The notes under the pieces were generated by a model, which was given only the letters and a program-made list of their open reading frames with translations, was not told where the DNA came from and did not search any database. The position numbers and the translations under genes were made by a program. From positions 1 through 64,000 of the forward strand of contig CAIXRH010000132.1 of assembly GCA_903921785.1 (NCBI GenBank): a stretch of 64,000 bases of DNA, given 5' to 3'. This DNA is from an uncultured Pseudomonadota bacterium (lineage in GTDB: Bacteria; Myxococcota_A; UBA796; SXON01). This document shows, in pieces, positions 29,492 to 38,788 of the stretch (positions within the stretch are counted from its first letter, which is position 1; each line of letters begins with the position of its first letter).

Positions 29492-32106
29492 AGCTTGAGC
29501 TCCGCCTGGAAGCCGAACGAGGGGATGAACGGCAGCCCGTCGATCCACTCGTGCGAGGTGTAGTCGTAGTTGTAGTAGATGAACTCGGGGTTCTCGCCGT
29601 GGGCGACGTTGAGCAGGTCCACGAAGAGCTCGAGCTGCCAGTGTTTCCAGGTGAAGAGCTTGTCCACCCGGGCGTCGACCGCCCAGTAGTCCGGCTCCCG
29701 CTCGCTGTTCGGGGCGCCGGTGGCGTACGGGACGTAGCCGCCCTCGTCCATCAGGTAGATGCCGCCGTCGTAGGGCGTGTACGGGTTCCCCGTGGTGTAC
29801 TGCGCCTTCGCCGAGACCTCGAAGTCCAGCGGCAGGCGGTAGCCCGCCACCCCGGTGAGGATGTGCGTCTGGTCGTAGTCGAAGGGGTACCAGCCGTCGT
29901 CGTCGTCCGGGGTGTCGTTACGTTCGGACTTCGAGAGGGTGTAGCTGATCCAGCCGAAGAAGCGGTCGACCAGCGCGTGGCGGACCATCACCTCCATGCC
30001 GTACGCGCGCCCCACGCTCTCTTCGTCGCCGAAGGAGCCGGTGAGGTTCATCCAGCGGTAGTACCCGGTGACGTCGGCCTGGAGCGCGGGGGTGAACTTC
30101 TGCTCCCAGCCGATCTCGCTGGACCACGCCTGCTCGAACGCGAGGTCGCCGCCAAGCGACGTGCCGCTCGGGGGCTGGTGGTAGAGGCCGGTGCCGAGCT
30201 TCAGCGTGCCGCCGGGGAGGAGCTGGAAACGCCCGGCGAAGCGGGGGTCCACCGCCGCGGCAGCCACGTCCTCCACCGTCGCGTCGGTGGCCTCGGTGCT
30301 CCGCACCACACTCGGGACGCGCAGGCCGGCCACGAGGACCATCTTCTCCGGGTCCTTCAGCGGCCGCACCTGCGCTTCCAGGTAGGGATCGGGGTAGCCC
30401 ATCCAGAGGCCGCTCCCCACGGACACCGGCTCAGACTCCGAGAGCGGGTCGTCCCCGTCCACCGGCACGGAGCCGATGAACGCCTCGAAGTCGTTGCGGG
30501 ACGCTTCGCTGTCAAGGCCACCGAGGAGGGTGAAGTGGGGCGACGGCTTCCAGGTGACGTCGCCGCGGAGATCGAGCACGTCGTCGGTGAGGTTCAGGCG
30601 CACCTGCTGGCCGAAGCCCAGGTTCACCCCGTCGAGGCCGAGGCTCGGCTGGAGGCGGAGCGTGACCGTGTCCGAGAGCGGGTGGCTCCACTTCGCGACC
30701 AGCCGATGCGTGGAGTACCCGAGCCCGAGCTGCTGGTCCTCCGCGTCGCCGAGGCGCACGACGAGCTGGTCGTCGAACCCGAAGAGCATCACCGAGAACT
30801 GGTCGGGCCCGCCGCCGAGCCACTGCACCTTCGCCTGGTAGTCCAGCCACCGGGGCGCGGCGTAGAAGGCGGAGTCCGCCAGGGCGGCGGCGAGGATGAG
30901 GTCGACGTAGCTGTGCCGTCCGCCGAGCGCCCAGCCCCACTTCCCGATGCGCCCTTCCCCGTACAGGCCGGTGTCGAGCAGGTCGGTGCGGAGCGTGATG
31001 TGGGTCTGCTCCGGGAAGTCCTGTTGGGTGTGGACGTCGATGACCCCGCCGGTGCTCCGCCCGTACTTCGCGCTGTAGGTGCCCGGCAGGTAGTCCACCG
31101 ACTCGATGAGGTCGGGGTTGAGGATCGAGCGGAAGCCGCCGAGGTGGTAGACCAGCGGTACCTCCACGCCATCCACGAAGACGTTGCTGTCCTCGGGGTT
31201 GGCGCCGCGGAGCACAAGGAGGCCGCTGCCCATCGGGGGCCGGGCCGCGCCCGGGAGGCTCTGGATCACCCGGACCGGATCGCCGAAGCTGCCGGGCACG
31301 CGCCGCACCTCGGCCATCGAGAGCGTGCGCCGCGTCACCTCGGGCTCGCGATCCCGCTCGTAGACCGCGACCACCTCGTTGTCCCGGTAGCTCAGGTTGC
31401 GGAGCCAGAGGGTGATCGAGGTGAGCTGCCCGTCGACGACCTCCACGCCTTCCCAGGCGTCCTGGTAGCCGGGGCGTTTCGCCTGGAGCTTCACCCGCCC
31501 GGCGGGCAGGCCCGGCACCACGAAGTGCCCCTTGTCGTCCGCGGTGACCGTCGTGATCACGGCGCCGCGCGCGTCGTGGACGACGACCACGCCCCCGGCG
31601 ATCGGCGCGCGGGTCGCCATCTCGAGGAGCTTCCCGTCCAGGGGCACGGCTTGCGGCGCCACGGCGGCAGTCCCGGCCGCGCCGCCTGCGCCCGCCGCGC
31701 CGCCCGCCTCCACCGGCGCCACCGGCGCCGGCAGCGTGAACGGGTAGTCGAACTCCACCTGCACCGCGACGGGCCCGGTGGTGTCCTCGGCAGGGGCGAA
31801 GGTGAAGCCCTTCACGGCCGCGACCGCCGCTTCATCGAAGCCGTGGCCCGCCGGGCGGAGCACCTCCACCGCGGACACCTTCCCGTCCGCGCCGACGGTG
31901 ACCAGCAGGCCGACGGTCCCCTCGATGCCCGCCGCGAGCGCCTCCGGGGGGTAGACGGGGTCCGGGAAGTCGAGGACCTCCGGGCCATGGAGCAGCGGCG
32001 GCGGCTCCGCGTCGGCCGGCGCTCCGGTCGCGCCCGCCCCCGCTCCGCCCGCGGTCGGCTCCTCCGCGAGCGCCGCCCCGGCCACCACCAGCGCCAGGAG
32101 CGTCAT
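29488..32106 (-). CDS. TonB-dependent receptor with N-terminal TonB-like domain
   Basis: The protein has 872 residues and a signal peptide MTLLALVVAGAALA. Residues about 40-115 form a TonB C-terminal-like domain (PVYPPEALAAGIEGTVGLLVTVGADGKV). A carboxypeptidase-regulatory-like domain follows (GGVVVVHDARGAVITTVTADDKGHFVVPGLPAG). Next come the plug (RVIQSLPGAARPPMGSGLLVLRGANPEDSNVFVDGVEVP) and a beta-barrel ending in FQAELKL. The substrate is unknown. It is the fourth gene of a five-gene operon, overlapping tonB by ATGA and the lipoprotein gene by GTGA. A TonB domain on a receptor is unusual: it may compete with, or replace, the free TonB. Confidence 0.93.
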   Translation of the reverse strand: MTLLALVVAGAALAEEPTAGGAGAGATGAPADAEPPPLLHGPEVLDFPDPVYPPEALAAGIEGTVGLLVTVGADGKVSAVEVLRPAGHGFDEAAVAAVKGFTFAPAEDTTGPVAVQVEFDYPFTLPAPVAPVEAGGAAGAGGAAGTAAVAPQAVPLDGKLLEMATRAPIAGGVVVVHDARGAVITTVTADDKGHFVVPGLPAGRVKLQAKRPGYQDAWEGVEVVDGQLTSITLWLRNLSYRDNEVVAVYERDREPEVTRRTLSMAEVRRVPGSFGDPVRVIQSLPGAARPPMGSGLLVLRGANPEDSNVFVDGVEVPLVYHLGGFRSILNPDLIESVDYLPGTYSAKYGRSTGGVIDVHTQQDFPEQTHITLRTDLLDTGLYGEGRIGKWGWALGGRHSYVDLILAAALADSAFYAAPRWLDYQAKVQWLGGGPDQFSVMLFGFDDQLVVRLGDAEDQQLGLGYSTHRLVAKWSHPLSDTVTLRLQPSLGLDGVNLGFGQQVRLNLTDDVLDLRGDVTWKPSPHFTLLGGLDSEASRNDFEAFIGSVPVDGDDPLSESEPVSVGSGLWMGYPDPYLEAQVRPLKDPEKMVLVAGLRVPSVVRSTEATDATVEDVAAAAVDPRFAGRFQLLPGGTLKLGTGLYHQPPSGTSLGGDLAFEQAWSSEIGWEQKFTPALQADVTGYYRWMNLTGSFGDEESVGRAYGMEVMVRHALVDRFFGWISYTLSKSERNDTPDDDDGWYPFDYDQTHILTGVAGYRLPLDFEVSAKAQYTTGNPYTPYDGGIYLMDEGGYVPYATGAPNSEREPDYWAVDARVDKLFTWKHWQLELFVDLLNVAHGENPEFIYYNYDYTSHEWIDGLPFIPSFGFQAELKL

Positions 32107-32828
32107 TCGATCACCTTGAACGTGCAGGTGTGCGGGAGCCCGGTCACGGCCACCGCCGCGTCCCCCTGCTTCCCCGCCGTACACTTCACGCTCGACCACG
32201 CGGCCACGCACGCCGCATCCGCTTCGGCGGACAGCGACCGCGTGACCCGGACGCCCGACACCCGGCCGTCCGCGCCGACGTCCATCATCACCTCGACGCT
32301 CCCCTGCAACCCGGCCTTCTTCACCGCCGGGGGCGTCTCCAGCGCCGGCTTCGGGCAGCGCGGCGCCACGCTCGCCGCCGCCCAGGAGACCGCCGCCTCC
32401 TCCACGGCCATCGTCTCCGGGCCGGCCTTCACCGTGAGGCTGGTCCCCGCGCGTACCGACAACCCCGTACCCGCCCCCTTCACGAAGGACGTCTGGCTCA
32501 GGCCCTGAACCCGGCGGAGCGACTGCGTGGGCTGGTCGGGCGGCGGCGCCACATCCGGCTCCGGCGGGGTGACCGGGAGGTGGACCGCGGTCTTCCTCGG
32601 CTTCGGCTTCGGCTTCGGCGGCTCGGGCTTCGGCGGCTCCGGGGCCGGAGGGGGCTTCGGCGGCGTCTCGTTCACCGCCATCTCCACCCAGCGTTTCATC
32701 TGGTCCACCGGCGCGATCTTCAACGCCAGGAGCATCGAGCCGAGCACCACGTGGACGCCCACGGACACGACCCAACCGGCCGCGCGCGACCGCTCCCGGC
32801 CGCCGCCTTCGAGCGGGAGGTGGTTCAC
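32103..32828 (-). CDS. tonB: TonB-like energy transducer
   Basis: The 241-residue protein has an N-terminal membrane anchor (residues 18-40), a Pro/Lys-rich spacer and a C-terminal TonB-like domain (GLQGSVEVMMDVGADGRVSGVRV) with extra cysteines. It would span the periplasm and energise the receptor using ExbB/ExbD. The GTG start overlaps the exbD stop (GTGA). Confidence 0.85.
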   Translation of the reverse strand: MNHLPLEGGGRERSRAAGWVVSVGVHVVLGSMLLALKIAPVDQMKRWVEMAVNETPPKPPPAPEPPKPEPPKPKPKPRKTAVHLPVTPPEPDVAPPPDQPTQSLRRVQGLSQTSFVKGAGTGLSVRAGTSLTVKAGPETMAVEEAAVSWAAASVAPRCPKPALETPPAVKKAGLQGSVEVMMDVGADGRVSGVRVTRSLSAEADAACVAAWSSVKCTAGKQGDAAVAVTGLPHTCTFKVIE

Positions 32829-33256
32829 GGCGCCGCCTCGGGGCGCGGCACCGGATCGATGTTCAAGGCGAACTTGCCCACACCTTCCTGCTTGATCACG
32901 TCCACCAGGCGCACGACCTCGCCGTACGGCACCGTGGTGTCGGCGGCGACGAGGCACACCACCTTGTCGCCCTTGTCCTTCTTGGCGGCGCGGAGCGCCT
33001 CGCGGAGGCCGCCCTCGGTGGTCGGCTCGCCGTCGAGGTACCAGCGAAAACCGGCGTCAATCGTGATCGCAAGCGAAGTCTCCTCCGCCGTGGCGCCGGT
33101 CGACGCCTCGGGCAGCTTCACCTCGATCGCCTGACGAACGATCGCGGAGGCGGTCACCATGAAGATGATCAGCACGACCAGGACGATGTCCACGAAGGGG
33201 GTGATGTTGATGTCGGAGACGAGGTCGTCGCCGTCGCCGCCGAGCTTGGCGGCCAC
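32825..33256 (-). CDS. exbD: ExbD/TolR-family protein
   Basis: The 143-residue protein has an N-terminal segment leading into DINITPFVDIVLVVLIIFMV, the ExbD membrane helix with its proton-carrying Asp. A periplasmic domain follows (VPYGEVVRLVDVIKQEGVGKFAL). It forms the proton channel with ExbB. The GTG start directly follows the exbB stop. Confidence 0.93.
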   Translation of the reverse strand: MAAKLGGDGDDLVSDINITPFVDIVLVVLIIFMVTASAIVRQAIEVKLPEASTGATAEETSLAITIDAGFRWYLDGEPTTEGGLREALRAAKKDKGDKVVCLVAADTTVPYGEVVRLVDVIKQEGVGKFALNIDPVPRPEAAP

Positions 33257-33892
33257 CTACGTGGTCCCCCGGGGCGCGCCCTTGTAGCGGGAGAGGAGCA
33301 GCCGGGCGCGGTTCTCGGCGCGGCTGGCCAGGGTCTTGTTCTGACGGGTGAAGGCGTTGTAGAGCACCACCGCCGGGATCGCGACGAGGAGCCCCACGGC
33401 GGTGCTCACGAGGGCCTCGGAGATGCCCGACATGACGCTCGCCGCCGCGGAGGCGTCGGTGAGGGAGAGATCATGGAAAGCACGGATGATGCCGAGCACG
33501 GTGCCGAAGAGCCCGATGAACGGGGCGGTGCTGCCGGTGGTGGCGAGGACGGCGAGTCCGCCGTCGAGCTTCGCGCGTTCGGCCCCGAGCGCCGCGGCGA
33601 TGACCTCCTCCGCCGACTCCACGCCGCGCTCCTCGGCGGCTTCGTGGCCGGCGGCGAGCACGCGCGCGACCGGCCCCTTGGCGCGGGCGATCCCCTCGGC
33701 GAAGGCGGCGGTATCGCCATCGCGGGCGAAGCGGGAGAGGAGGCCGTCGGCGGTGCCGTCGTCGCGGTCGCTCAAGCCGCGGACCACCCGCCCGGCGGCC
33801 ACGGCGATGCACAAGAAGGAGAGGCCCACGAGGAGCCACAAAACCCAGTCGGCGCCGAGCAGGGCGAAGGCGAGGACACGATCCGCGAGCAC
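33257..33892 (-). CDS. exbB: ExbB/MotA/TolQ-family proton channel
   Basis: This 211-residue protein has three membrane segments. The conserved block is STAPFIGLFGTVLGIIRAFHDLS, followed by ISEALVSTAVGLLVAIPAVVLYNAF. GGGAG precedes the GTG start. It is the first gene of the exbB-exbD-tonB-receptor-lipoprotein operon. Confidence 0.93.
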   Translation of the reverse strand: MLADRVLAFALLGADWVLWLLVGLSFLCIAVAAGRVVRGLSDRDDGTADGLLSRFARDGDTAAFAEGIARAKGPVARVLAAGHEAAEERGVESAEEVIAAALGAERAKLDGGLAVLATTGSTAPFIGLFGTVLGIIRAFHDLSLTDASAAASVMSGISEALVSTAVGLLVAIPAVVLYNAFTRQNKTLASRAENRARLLLSRYKGAPRGTT

Positions 33893-33960
33893 GGCTCTCC
33901 CAAGGTGCGGCCCACCATGCCCCCGAACGGGGCGGTCGGCAAGGGCGTGCCGCCGCCACT

Positions 33961-33976
33961 CGGTTAGCGCGCGCCC
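33961..33976 (+). promoter_or_regulatory. Putative leaderless promoter (-10 CGGTTA)
   Basis: CGGTTA (33961-33966) is followed by 10 nt and the ATG. An in-frame TAG lies three codons before the ATG. No Shine-Dalgarno is present. Confidence 0.5.
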
Positions 33977-34441
33977 ATGCTTCTGGTCGCGCTCCTGGGC
34001 TGCCTGCCCCTGCCCACTCCGGACTTCCGCCGCCCTGCCTCGTTGGTGGTGCTCGAAGGCGGCGAAACCACTGGGCTCACCGCAAAGGTGTGCACCTGGT
34101 CGACCCGCAACTCCCCGCTGGACGGCTGCGGCAACCTCACCGACGGCGTCCCCGCCGTGGACGGCATCGGCGTCCCCGAGTGGAGCGTGTTTCCGCTGAT
34201 GCTCACCACCGAGTCGCCACTGTGGGGCGACGCCTTCGTGGCCTGCGAAGGGACCAAGCCGCGCGGCGCCACCATCCGGCTCCCCGACCTGCAGGTAAAG
34301 TGGGACGACACGGTGAAGATCGCCCTGGACCAGCCGCCGACGCACTGGGGCGCGCCCCCCGGACGCGACCTCCCCGACACCACGATCGACGAGCTCGCGG
34401 CCAAGATGTGCGCCGGCACCGCCAAGGTCCTCGCGGAGTAG
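33977..34441 (+). CDS. Small lipoprotein of unknown function
   Basis: The 154-residue protein begins MLLVALLGC, leaving eight residues before the lipobox Cys. The in-frame TAG three codons upstream excludes a longer signal. The mature part has four more cysteines and no recognised domain. It is divergent from exbB and may be envelope-located. Confidence 0.7.
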   Translation: MLLVALLGCLPLPTPDFRRPASLVVLEGGETTGLTAKVCTWSTRNSPLDGCGNLTDGVPAVDGIGVPEWSVFPLMLTTESPLWGDAFVACEGTKPRGATIRLPDLQVKWDDTVKIALDQPPTHWGAPPGRDLPDTTIDELAAKMCAGTAKVLAE

Positions 34442-34451
34442 CCGCGGGAAG

Positions 34452-34467
34452 CGGTTACCTACCGTCG
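34452..34467 (+). promoter_or_regulatory. Putative leaderless promoter (-10 CGGTTA)
   Basis: CGGTTA (34452-34457) lies exactly 10 nt before the ATG of the Flp-like prepilin gene. It begins 11 nt after the stop of the preceding gene. Confidence 0.5.
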
Positions 34468-34635
34468 ATGCGGCGACGCGGTCAGTCTACGGTGGAGTGG
34501 GCCCTGGTGGTGGCCGTGCTCGTGGTGGCGGTCGTGGCCGGGGCCTACGTGTTTGTGCCGGGCTTCCAGACGGCGATGGACGACGCCGGTGGGGCGCTGT
34601 CCACGCTCTACGCGTCGGGAGACCTCGCGAAGTAG
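34468..34635 (+). CDS. Flp-type (type IVb) prepilin-like peptide
   Basis: The 55-residue peptide begins MRRRGQSTVEWALVVAVLVV. A basic leader ends in Gly, the next residue is Gln, Glu is at +5, and a hydrophobic helix follows: the type IVb prepilin pattern cleaved by a TadV/PilD peptidase. The rest is short and acidic. No tad/flp assembly gene is nearby, so it is an orphan. TadE-like proteins share the motif but are longer. Confidence 0.75.
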   Translation: MRRRGQSTVEWALVVAVLVVAVVAGAYVFVPGFQTAMDDAGGALSTLYASGDLAK

Positions 34636-34649
34636 GCGGCGCGCCCTGC

Positions 34650-35381
34650 TCACCGCGGCTCCGTCCGGAGCGTCGTCCGCCGCAGCTCCGCCATCTCGTC
34701 GTCGAGCTGCTTCCACAGCCGCTCCGCCACGTGCCGCGGAGGCGGCGGCGCGGACTGACCGCTGAGGCTCACGCTGTAGTAGTCGACGGACATGCTCACC
34801 CGGAGGTCGTCGGTGGGGTTCGGCTCCACCATCCCGTGGAGGAGGTAGCCGGGGAAGAGGAGCAGCCGGCCCGGCACCACCGGGTAGTCCACCGTACCGA
34901 GGTTGTAGGGCGTCTGGTGCCCGAGGTAGATCGGGTCCTTACGAACCGCCTGCTTGGGGTCGGTGAACCGCAGCGTCATCCCTTCCTGGGGAACCTTCAG
35001 GTAGAAGGCGCCGGAGAAGATGGTCGCCATGTGGTTGTGGGCCTCGATGCGTCCGCCCTCGCCGAGGATGTTCACCCAGGAGCGGCCGAGGAAGAGGTTC
35101 TCCCGGGTGGTGTCGATGCCGAGCTCGTGCGCGTACCGGGAGGCCCGATCGTTGATGAGGGAGTAGAGCGGCTGCATCTCCGGGAAGCGGAAGAGGTACT
35201 GGGCGAGGTCGGGCGCGTTGCTGCCCGAGTACGAGTTTCCCGTGACCATCGGCTGGTGTTTCACCCGCCCTTCCGAGAGCTTGTAGAGAAACGGGAGGAG
35301 CTGCTCACAGAGCTCGGCGCCGCCGGGGAGGTCCTCCGCGTAGATCGGCACCGAAAACCAGGACTCCATCGCCATCCGCAC
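34650..35381 (-). CDS. Putative 2-oxoglutarate/Fe(II) oxygenase (TIGR02466-like)
   Basis: The 243-residue protein resembles the TIGR02466 group of predicted 2OG-Fe(II) oxygenases: IEAHNHMATIFSGAFYLKVP supplies a His-x-His ligand pair, and GRLLLFPGYLLHGMVEP a distal His, followed by an Arg that could bind 2-oxoglutarate. The substrate is unknown. The start may be the GTG at 35381 or the ATGs at 35375 and 35369. Confidence 0.82.
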   Translation of the reverse strand: MRMAMESWFSVPIYAEDLPGGAELCEQLLPFLYKLSEGRVKHQPMVTGNSYSGSNAPDLAQYLFRFPEMQPLYSLINDRASRYAHELGIDTTRENLFLGRSWVNILGEGGRIEAHNHMATIFSGAFYLKVPQEGMTLRFTDPKQAVRKDPIYLGHQTPYNLGTVDYPVVPGRLLLFPGYLLHGMVEPNPTDDLRVSMSVDYYSVSLSGQSAPPPPRHVAERLWKQLDDEMAELRRTTLRTEPR

Positions 35382-35486
35382 CTCGCGTACTCAAAGCGTA
35401 CCGTTTCCGGCGCGTCACATCCGCCCGGGGCGCCTCGGAATCGTGTAGTATCTGTAAAGCGGTGACCCGCCGCCCCAGGAGTCTGC

Positions 35487-38400
35487 ATGTCGCGTCTGGA
35501 ACTCGGTCCTCTCCTCCTGCTCTCGTTGATGGGCTGCCCCAACCCCACCGAGACCAAGACGACGGACGACACTGCCCCCGAGGACACCGCGGTCAACGCG
35601 GTCGACGAAGACGGCGACGGGTTCCTCCCTTCCGACGGCGATTGCGACGACACCGAAGCCGCGATCAACCCCGACGCGGTGGAGGTCTGCGACGGCCTCG
35701 ACAACAACTGCGACGAGCAGGTCGACGAGGGTGTGGCTACCTTCTATTACGTAGACGCCGACCTCGACGGTTTCGGCGACGACGCCACCGCCAAGGGCTA
35801 CTGCGAGCCGGCCGTGGGCCTCGTCACCGTGGCGGGCGACTGCGACGACGCCGACCCCGACTTCCACCCCAACGCCGAAGAACCGTGCACCACGGACATC
35901 GACTTCAATTGCGATGGCGTCACCGAGTGGGCCGACGACGACACCGACGGTTGGGCCCTCTGCGAAGACTGCAACGACCTCGATCCCGCCGTGAACCCGG
36001 ACGCGACCGAGGTCTGCAACGGGATCGACGACGACTGCGACGGCGAGGCCGATCCCACGTCGTCGTTCGACGTGGTCCCCTTCTACGCCGACACCGACGG
36101 CGACGGCTACGGCGACATCTCCTCCACCACCGACGCCTGCGCCGCCCCTCCCGGCTACGTCTCCGACACCACCGACTGTGACGACGGCCGGGCCGACGTG
36201 AACCCAGGGATGACCGAGCTCTGCGACGCCGACAACGTCGACGAGAACTGCGACACCCTCGCCGACGACGACGACCCGGGCGTCGACATCACGACCTACA
36301 CCGCTTGGTACCGCGACGCCGACGCCGACACCTTCGGCCTCGACAGCACCATGGTCGAGCAGTGCGACGCGCCCACCGGCTGGATCGAGGTCGGCGGGGA
36401 CTGCAACGACTACTCCACCGACTTCTACCCTGGCGCCCCCGAGGCTGACTGCAGCGACCCGAACGACTACAATTGCGACGGGTCAGTCGCCTACACCGAC
36501 GCCGACGGCGACGCCTGGGCCGCCTGCATCGAGTGCGACGACAGCAACGCCGCCATCAACCCCGCCGCCGTGGAGATGTGCAACGGGGTCGACGACAACT
36601 GCGACGGCCTCACCGATCCCGACTCCGCCGCCGACTCGCTCACCTGGTACGCCGACACCGACGGCGACACGTTCGGCGACCCCGCGGTCTCCGCCCCCGG
36701 CTGCGCCGCCCCGAGCGGCTACGTGGCCGACGCCACCGACTGCGACGACACCGACGGCCTGGTCTTCCCCGGCGGCGCCGAGGTCTGCAACGGAATCGAC
36801 GACGACTGCGACGCCGTGATCGACCCCTCCACGTCCCTCGACGCGGCGACCTGGTTCGCCGACACGGATGGCGACACCTTCGGGGACGCCGGCAACACCA
36901 CCCCGGCCTGCACCCAGCCCGCCGGCTACGTCACCGACGCCACGGACTGCGTGGACACCGACGCCGCGATCTTCCCCGGCGCCACCGAGCTCTGCAACGG
37001 CCTCGACGACGACTGCGACGCCGTGATCGACCCCCCCAGCGCCTTCGACGCGCAGACCTGGTACGCCGACACCGACGGCGACACCTACGGCGATCCCGCG
37101 ATCACCACGCTCGATTGTGCGAACCCCGCCGGCTACTCCGCCGACAACACCGACTGCAACGACACCCGCTACGACGTGAACCCCGGCGCCCCCGAGCTCT
37201 GCGACGCGGCGAACACCGACGAGAACTGCAACGGCCTCGCCGACGATCTCGACAGCACGACCGACCCCACGTCGATGTCCACCACGTACGCCGACGTCGA
37301 CGGCGACGGCTACGGCAACCCCGCCGCGTCCGACACCGGCTGCGAGTCCCCGTCCGGCTACATCGGCGACAACACCGACTGCAACGACGCCCGCTCCGGC
37401 GTGCACCCGGGCGCCACCGAGTACTGCGACGCGCTGGATGTCGACGAAGACTGCGACGGCCTCGCCGACGACGACGACCCCACGGTCGACAGCTCCACGT
37501 TCGACACCTGGTACCAGGACTACGACGGCGACAGCTTCGGCTCCACCGTCACGATCGACGCCTGCGATCTCCCCTCGGGCTACGCCGGCTCCGACGGCGA
37601 CTGCGACGACTACAGCGCCGCCGTGAACCCCGACGCCGCGGAGGTCTGCGACTCGCTCGACAACGACTGCGACGGCACCGTCGACTACGTCTCCGGCAGC
37701 GACGTGTGTTGGTCCGGCGTCCGCGAATTCGATAACTGCTCGGCCACCGGCTACACCGGCCCGTCGCAGTCCGCTTGCGACACATCCTACAGCGGAACGA
37801 CGCTGGACGGCGAGGTCACGGTGTCGTCGGGCATCCAGTCCTGGACCGTTCCGACCACCGGGGACTACGTGATCGATGCGTACGGCGGGATGGGCTACGC
37901 CGGCCAGCCCACGGTGCATGGCGGCTACGGCGCACACGCCCTCGGCACGTACTCGCTCACCGCGGGCGACGTGCTCTACATCGTCGTCGGCCAGAAGGGC
38001 ACGGGCGGCAGCAACAGCGGCGGCGGCGGCGGCGGAAGCTTCGTGGTGCTCGCGCCGAGCACTCCGCTGGTCATCGCCGGCGGCGGCGGCGGCACGCGCT
38101 ACGCGGCCACCTCCAACGGGTGTGAAGGGCGTTCGGGCCAGTACGGTGGCTCCGGCTCCGGCTACTCTTCGAGCTCCACCTGCGGGGCCAAGGGCGGCTC
38201 GCTCGGGCTCGGCGGGGTGATCTCCTCGGTCTCGTGGGGCTCCGGCGGCGCCGGCTTCAACGGCGACGGCTACGGCGAGCGCACCTACGTCTCGTCCTCC
38301 TGGGGCGGCGACGGCGGGCTCGACTGGGCGCACGGCATGACCGGCGGCATGGGCAACTCCACCTGCGGCCGCGCGGACGGCGGGTTCGGCGGCGGCGGCT

Positions 38401-38567
38401 CCGGCAACGGCTGCTGGGGCGGCGGCGGCGGCGGCGGCTATTCCGGCGGCGACGGCGGCCTGGTCGCGGGCGGCGGCGGCTCGTATGTCTCCTCCACCGG
38501 CACGAGCACGGCCACCACGGCCGGGGTGAACGCCGGCGTGGGCTACGTCACGATCGACATGCTCTGA
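35487..38567 (+). CDS. MopE-repeat lipoprotein with C-terminal glycine-rich ALK/LTK-like domain
   Basis: The protein has 1026 residues. AGGAG precedes the ATG, and a lipoprotein signal ends at MGC. Eleven Cys/Asp repeats follow over about residues 40-735; they probably bind metal such as calcium. The last 280 residues open NCSATGYTGPSQSACDTSYSGTTLDGEV and WTVPTTGDYVIDAYG, then long Gly runs with regular cysteines. This matches the glycine-rich domain found in ALK/LTK receptors and some bacterial proteins (PF12810-like). I infer a large surface protein, perhaps for adhesion or gliding. Confidence 0.88.
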   Translation: MSRLELGPLLLLSLMGCPNPTETKTTDDTAPEDTAVNAVDEDGDGFLPSDGDCDDTEAAINPDAVEVCDGLDNNCDEQVDEGVATFYYVDADLDGFGDDATAKGYCEPAVGLVTVAGDCDDADPDFHPNAEEPCTTDIDFNCDGVTEWADDDTDGWALCEDCNDLDPAVNPDATEVCNGIDDDCDGEADPTSSFDVVPFYADTDGDGYGDISSTTDACAAPPGYVSDTTDCDDGRADVNPGMTELCDADNVDENCDTLADDDDPGVDITTYTAWYRDADADTFGLDSTMVEQCDAPTGWIEVGGDCNDYSTDFYPGAPEADCSDPNDYNCDGSVAYTDADGDAWAACIECDDSNAAINPAAVEMCNGVDDNCDGLTDPDSAADSLTWYADTDGDTFGDPAVSAPGCAAPSGYVADATDCDDTDGLVFPGGAEVCNGIDDDCDAVIDPSTSLDAATWFADTDGDTFGDAGNTTPACTQPAGYVTDATDCVDTDAAIFPGATELCNGLDDDCDAVIDPPSAFDAQTWYADTDGDTYGDPAITTLDCANPAGYSADNTDCNDTRYDVNPGAPELCDAANTDENCNGLADDLDSTTDPTSMSTTYADVDGDGYGNPAASDTGCESPSGYIGDNTDCNDARSGVHPGATEYCDALDVDEDCDGLADDDDPTVDSSTFDTWYQDYDGDSFGSTVTIDACDLPSGYAGSDGDCDDYSAAVNPDAAEVCDSLDNDCDGTVDYVSGSDVCWSGVREFDNCSATGYTGPSQSACDTSYSGTTLDGEVTVSSGIQSWTVPTTGDYVIDAYGGMGYAGQPTVHGGYGAHALGTYSLTAGDVLYIVVGQKGTGGSNSGGGGGGSFVVLAPSTPLVIAGGGGGTRYAATSNGCEGRSGQYGGSGSGYSSSSTCGAKGGSLGLGGVISSVSWGSGGAGFNGDGYGERTYVSSSWGGDGGLDWAHGMTGGMGNSTCGRADGGFGGGGSGNGCWGGGGGGGYSGGDGGLVAGGGGSYVSSTGTSTATTAGVNAGVGYVTIDML

Positions 38568-38674
38568 TTCAGGGCGCCACCCACCGGGGGGCGCGGCGGG
38601 GGGAGGGCGTCAGGCGCAACGACCGTCAGCGCTCCACCTCCAACGCTGGCCGCGGCGGCACCCCGCCCGGCCCG

Positions 38675-38721
38675 CCATTCTCGCCGCCGGCGGCTCCTCG
38701 ACCGCCGACGTGACGGGCCGG
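38675..38721 (-). repeat. Dispersed intergenic repeat, copy D
   Basis: On the minus strand it reads ACGTCGGCGGTCGAGGAGCC then GCCGGCGGCGAGAATGG, the best match to the consensus. It lies between two convergent genes. GGCGG and CCGCC can pair around TCGAGGAG. Confidence 0.85.
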
Positions 38722-38788
38722 CAGGCGGGTGGGGCACCACCCGCCCTTCGCCAGGATCAAGCCCGTCTCGGCGACGGCCCGCCGAGCG

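Noticed and set aside
29551-32508. Long plus-strand frame opposite the TonB receptor
   Set aside because: The receptor has clear domains and fits the operon; the plus frame is a shadow.
35600-37700. Regular DNA repeats that could look like a CRISPR array
   Set aside because: They encode MopE protein repeats within one frame; there are no constant repeats with unique spacers.
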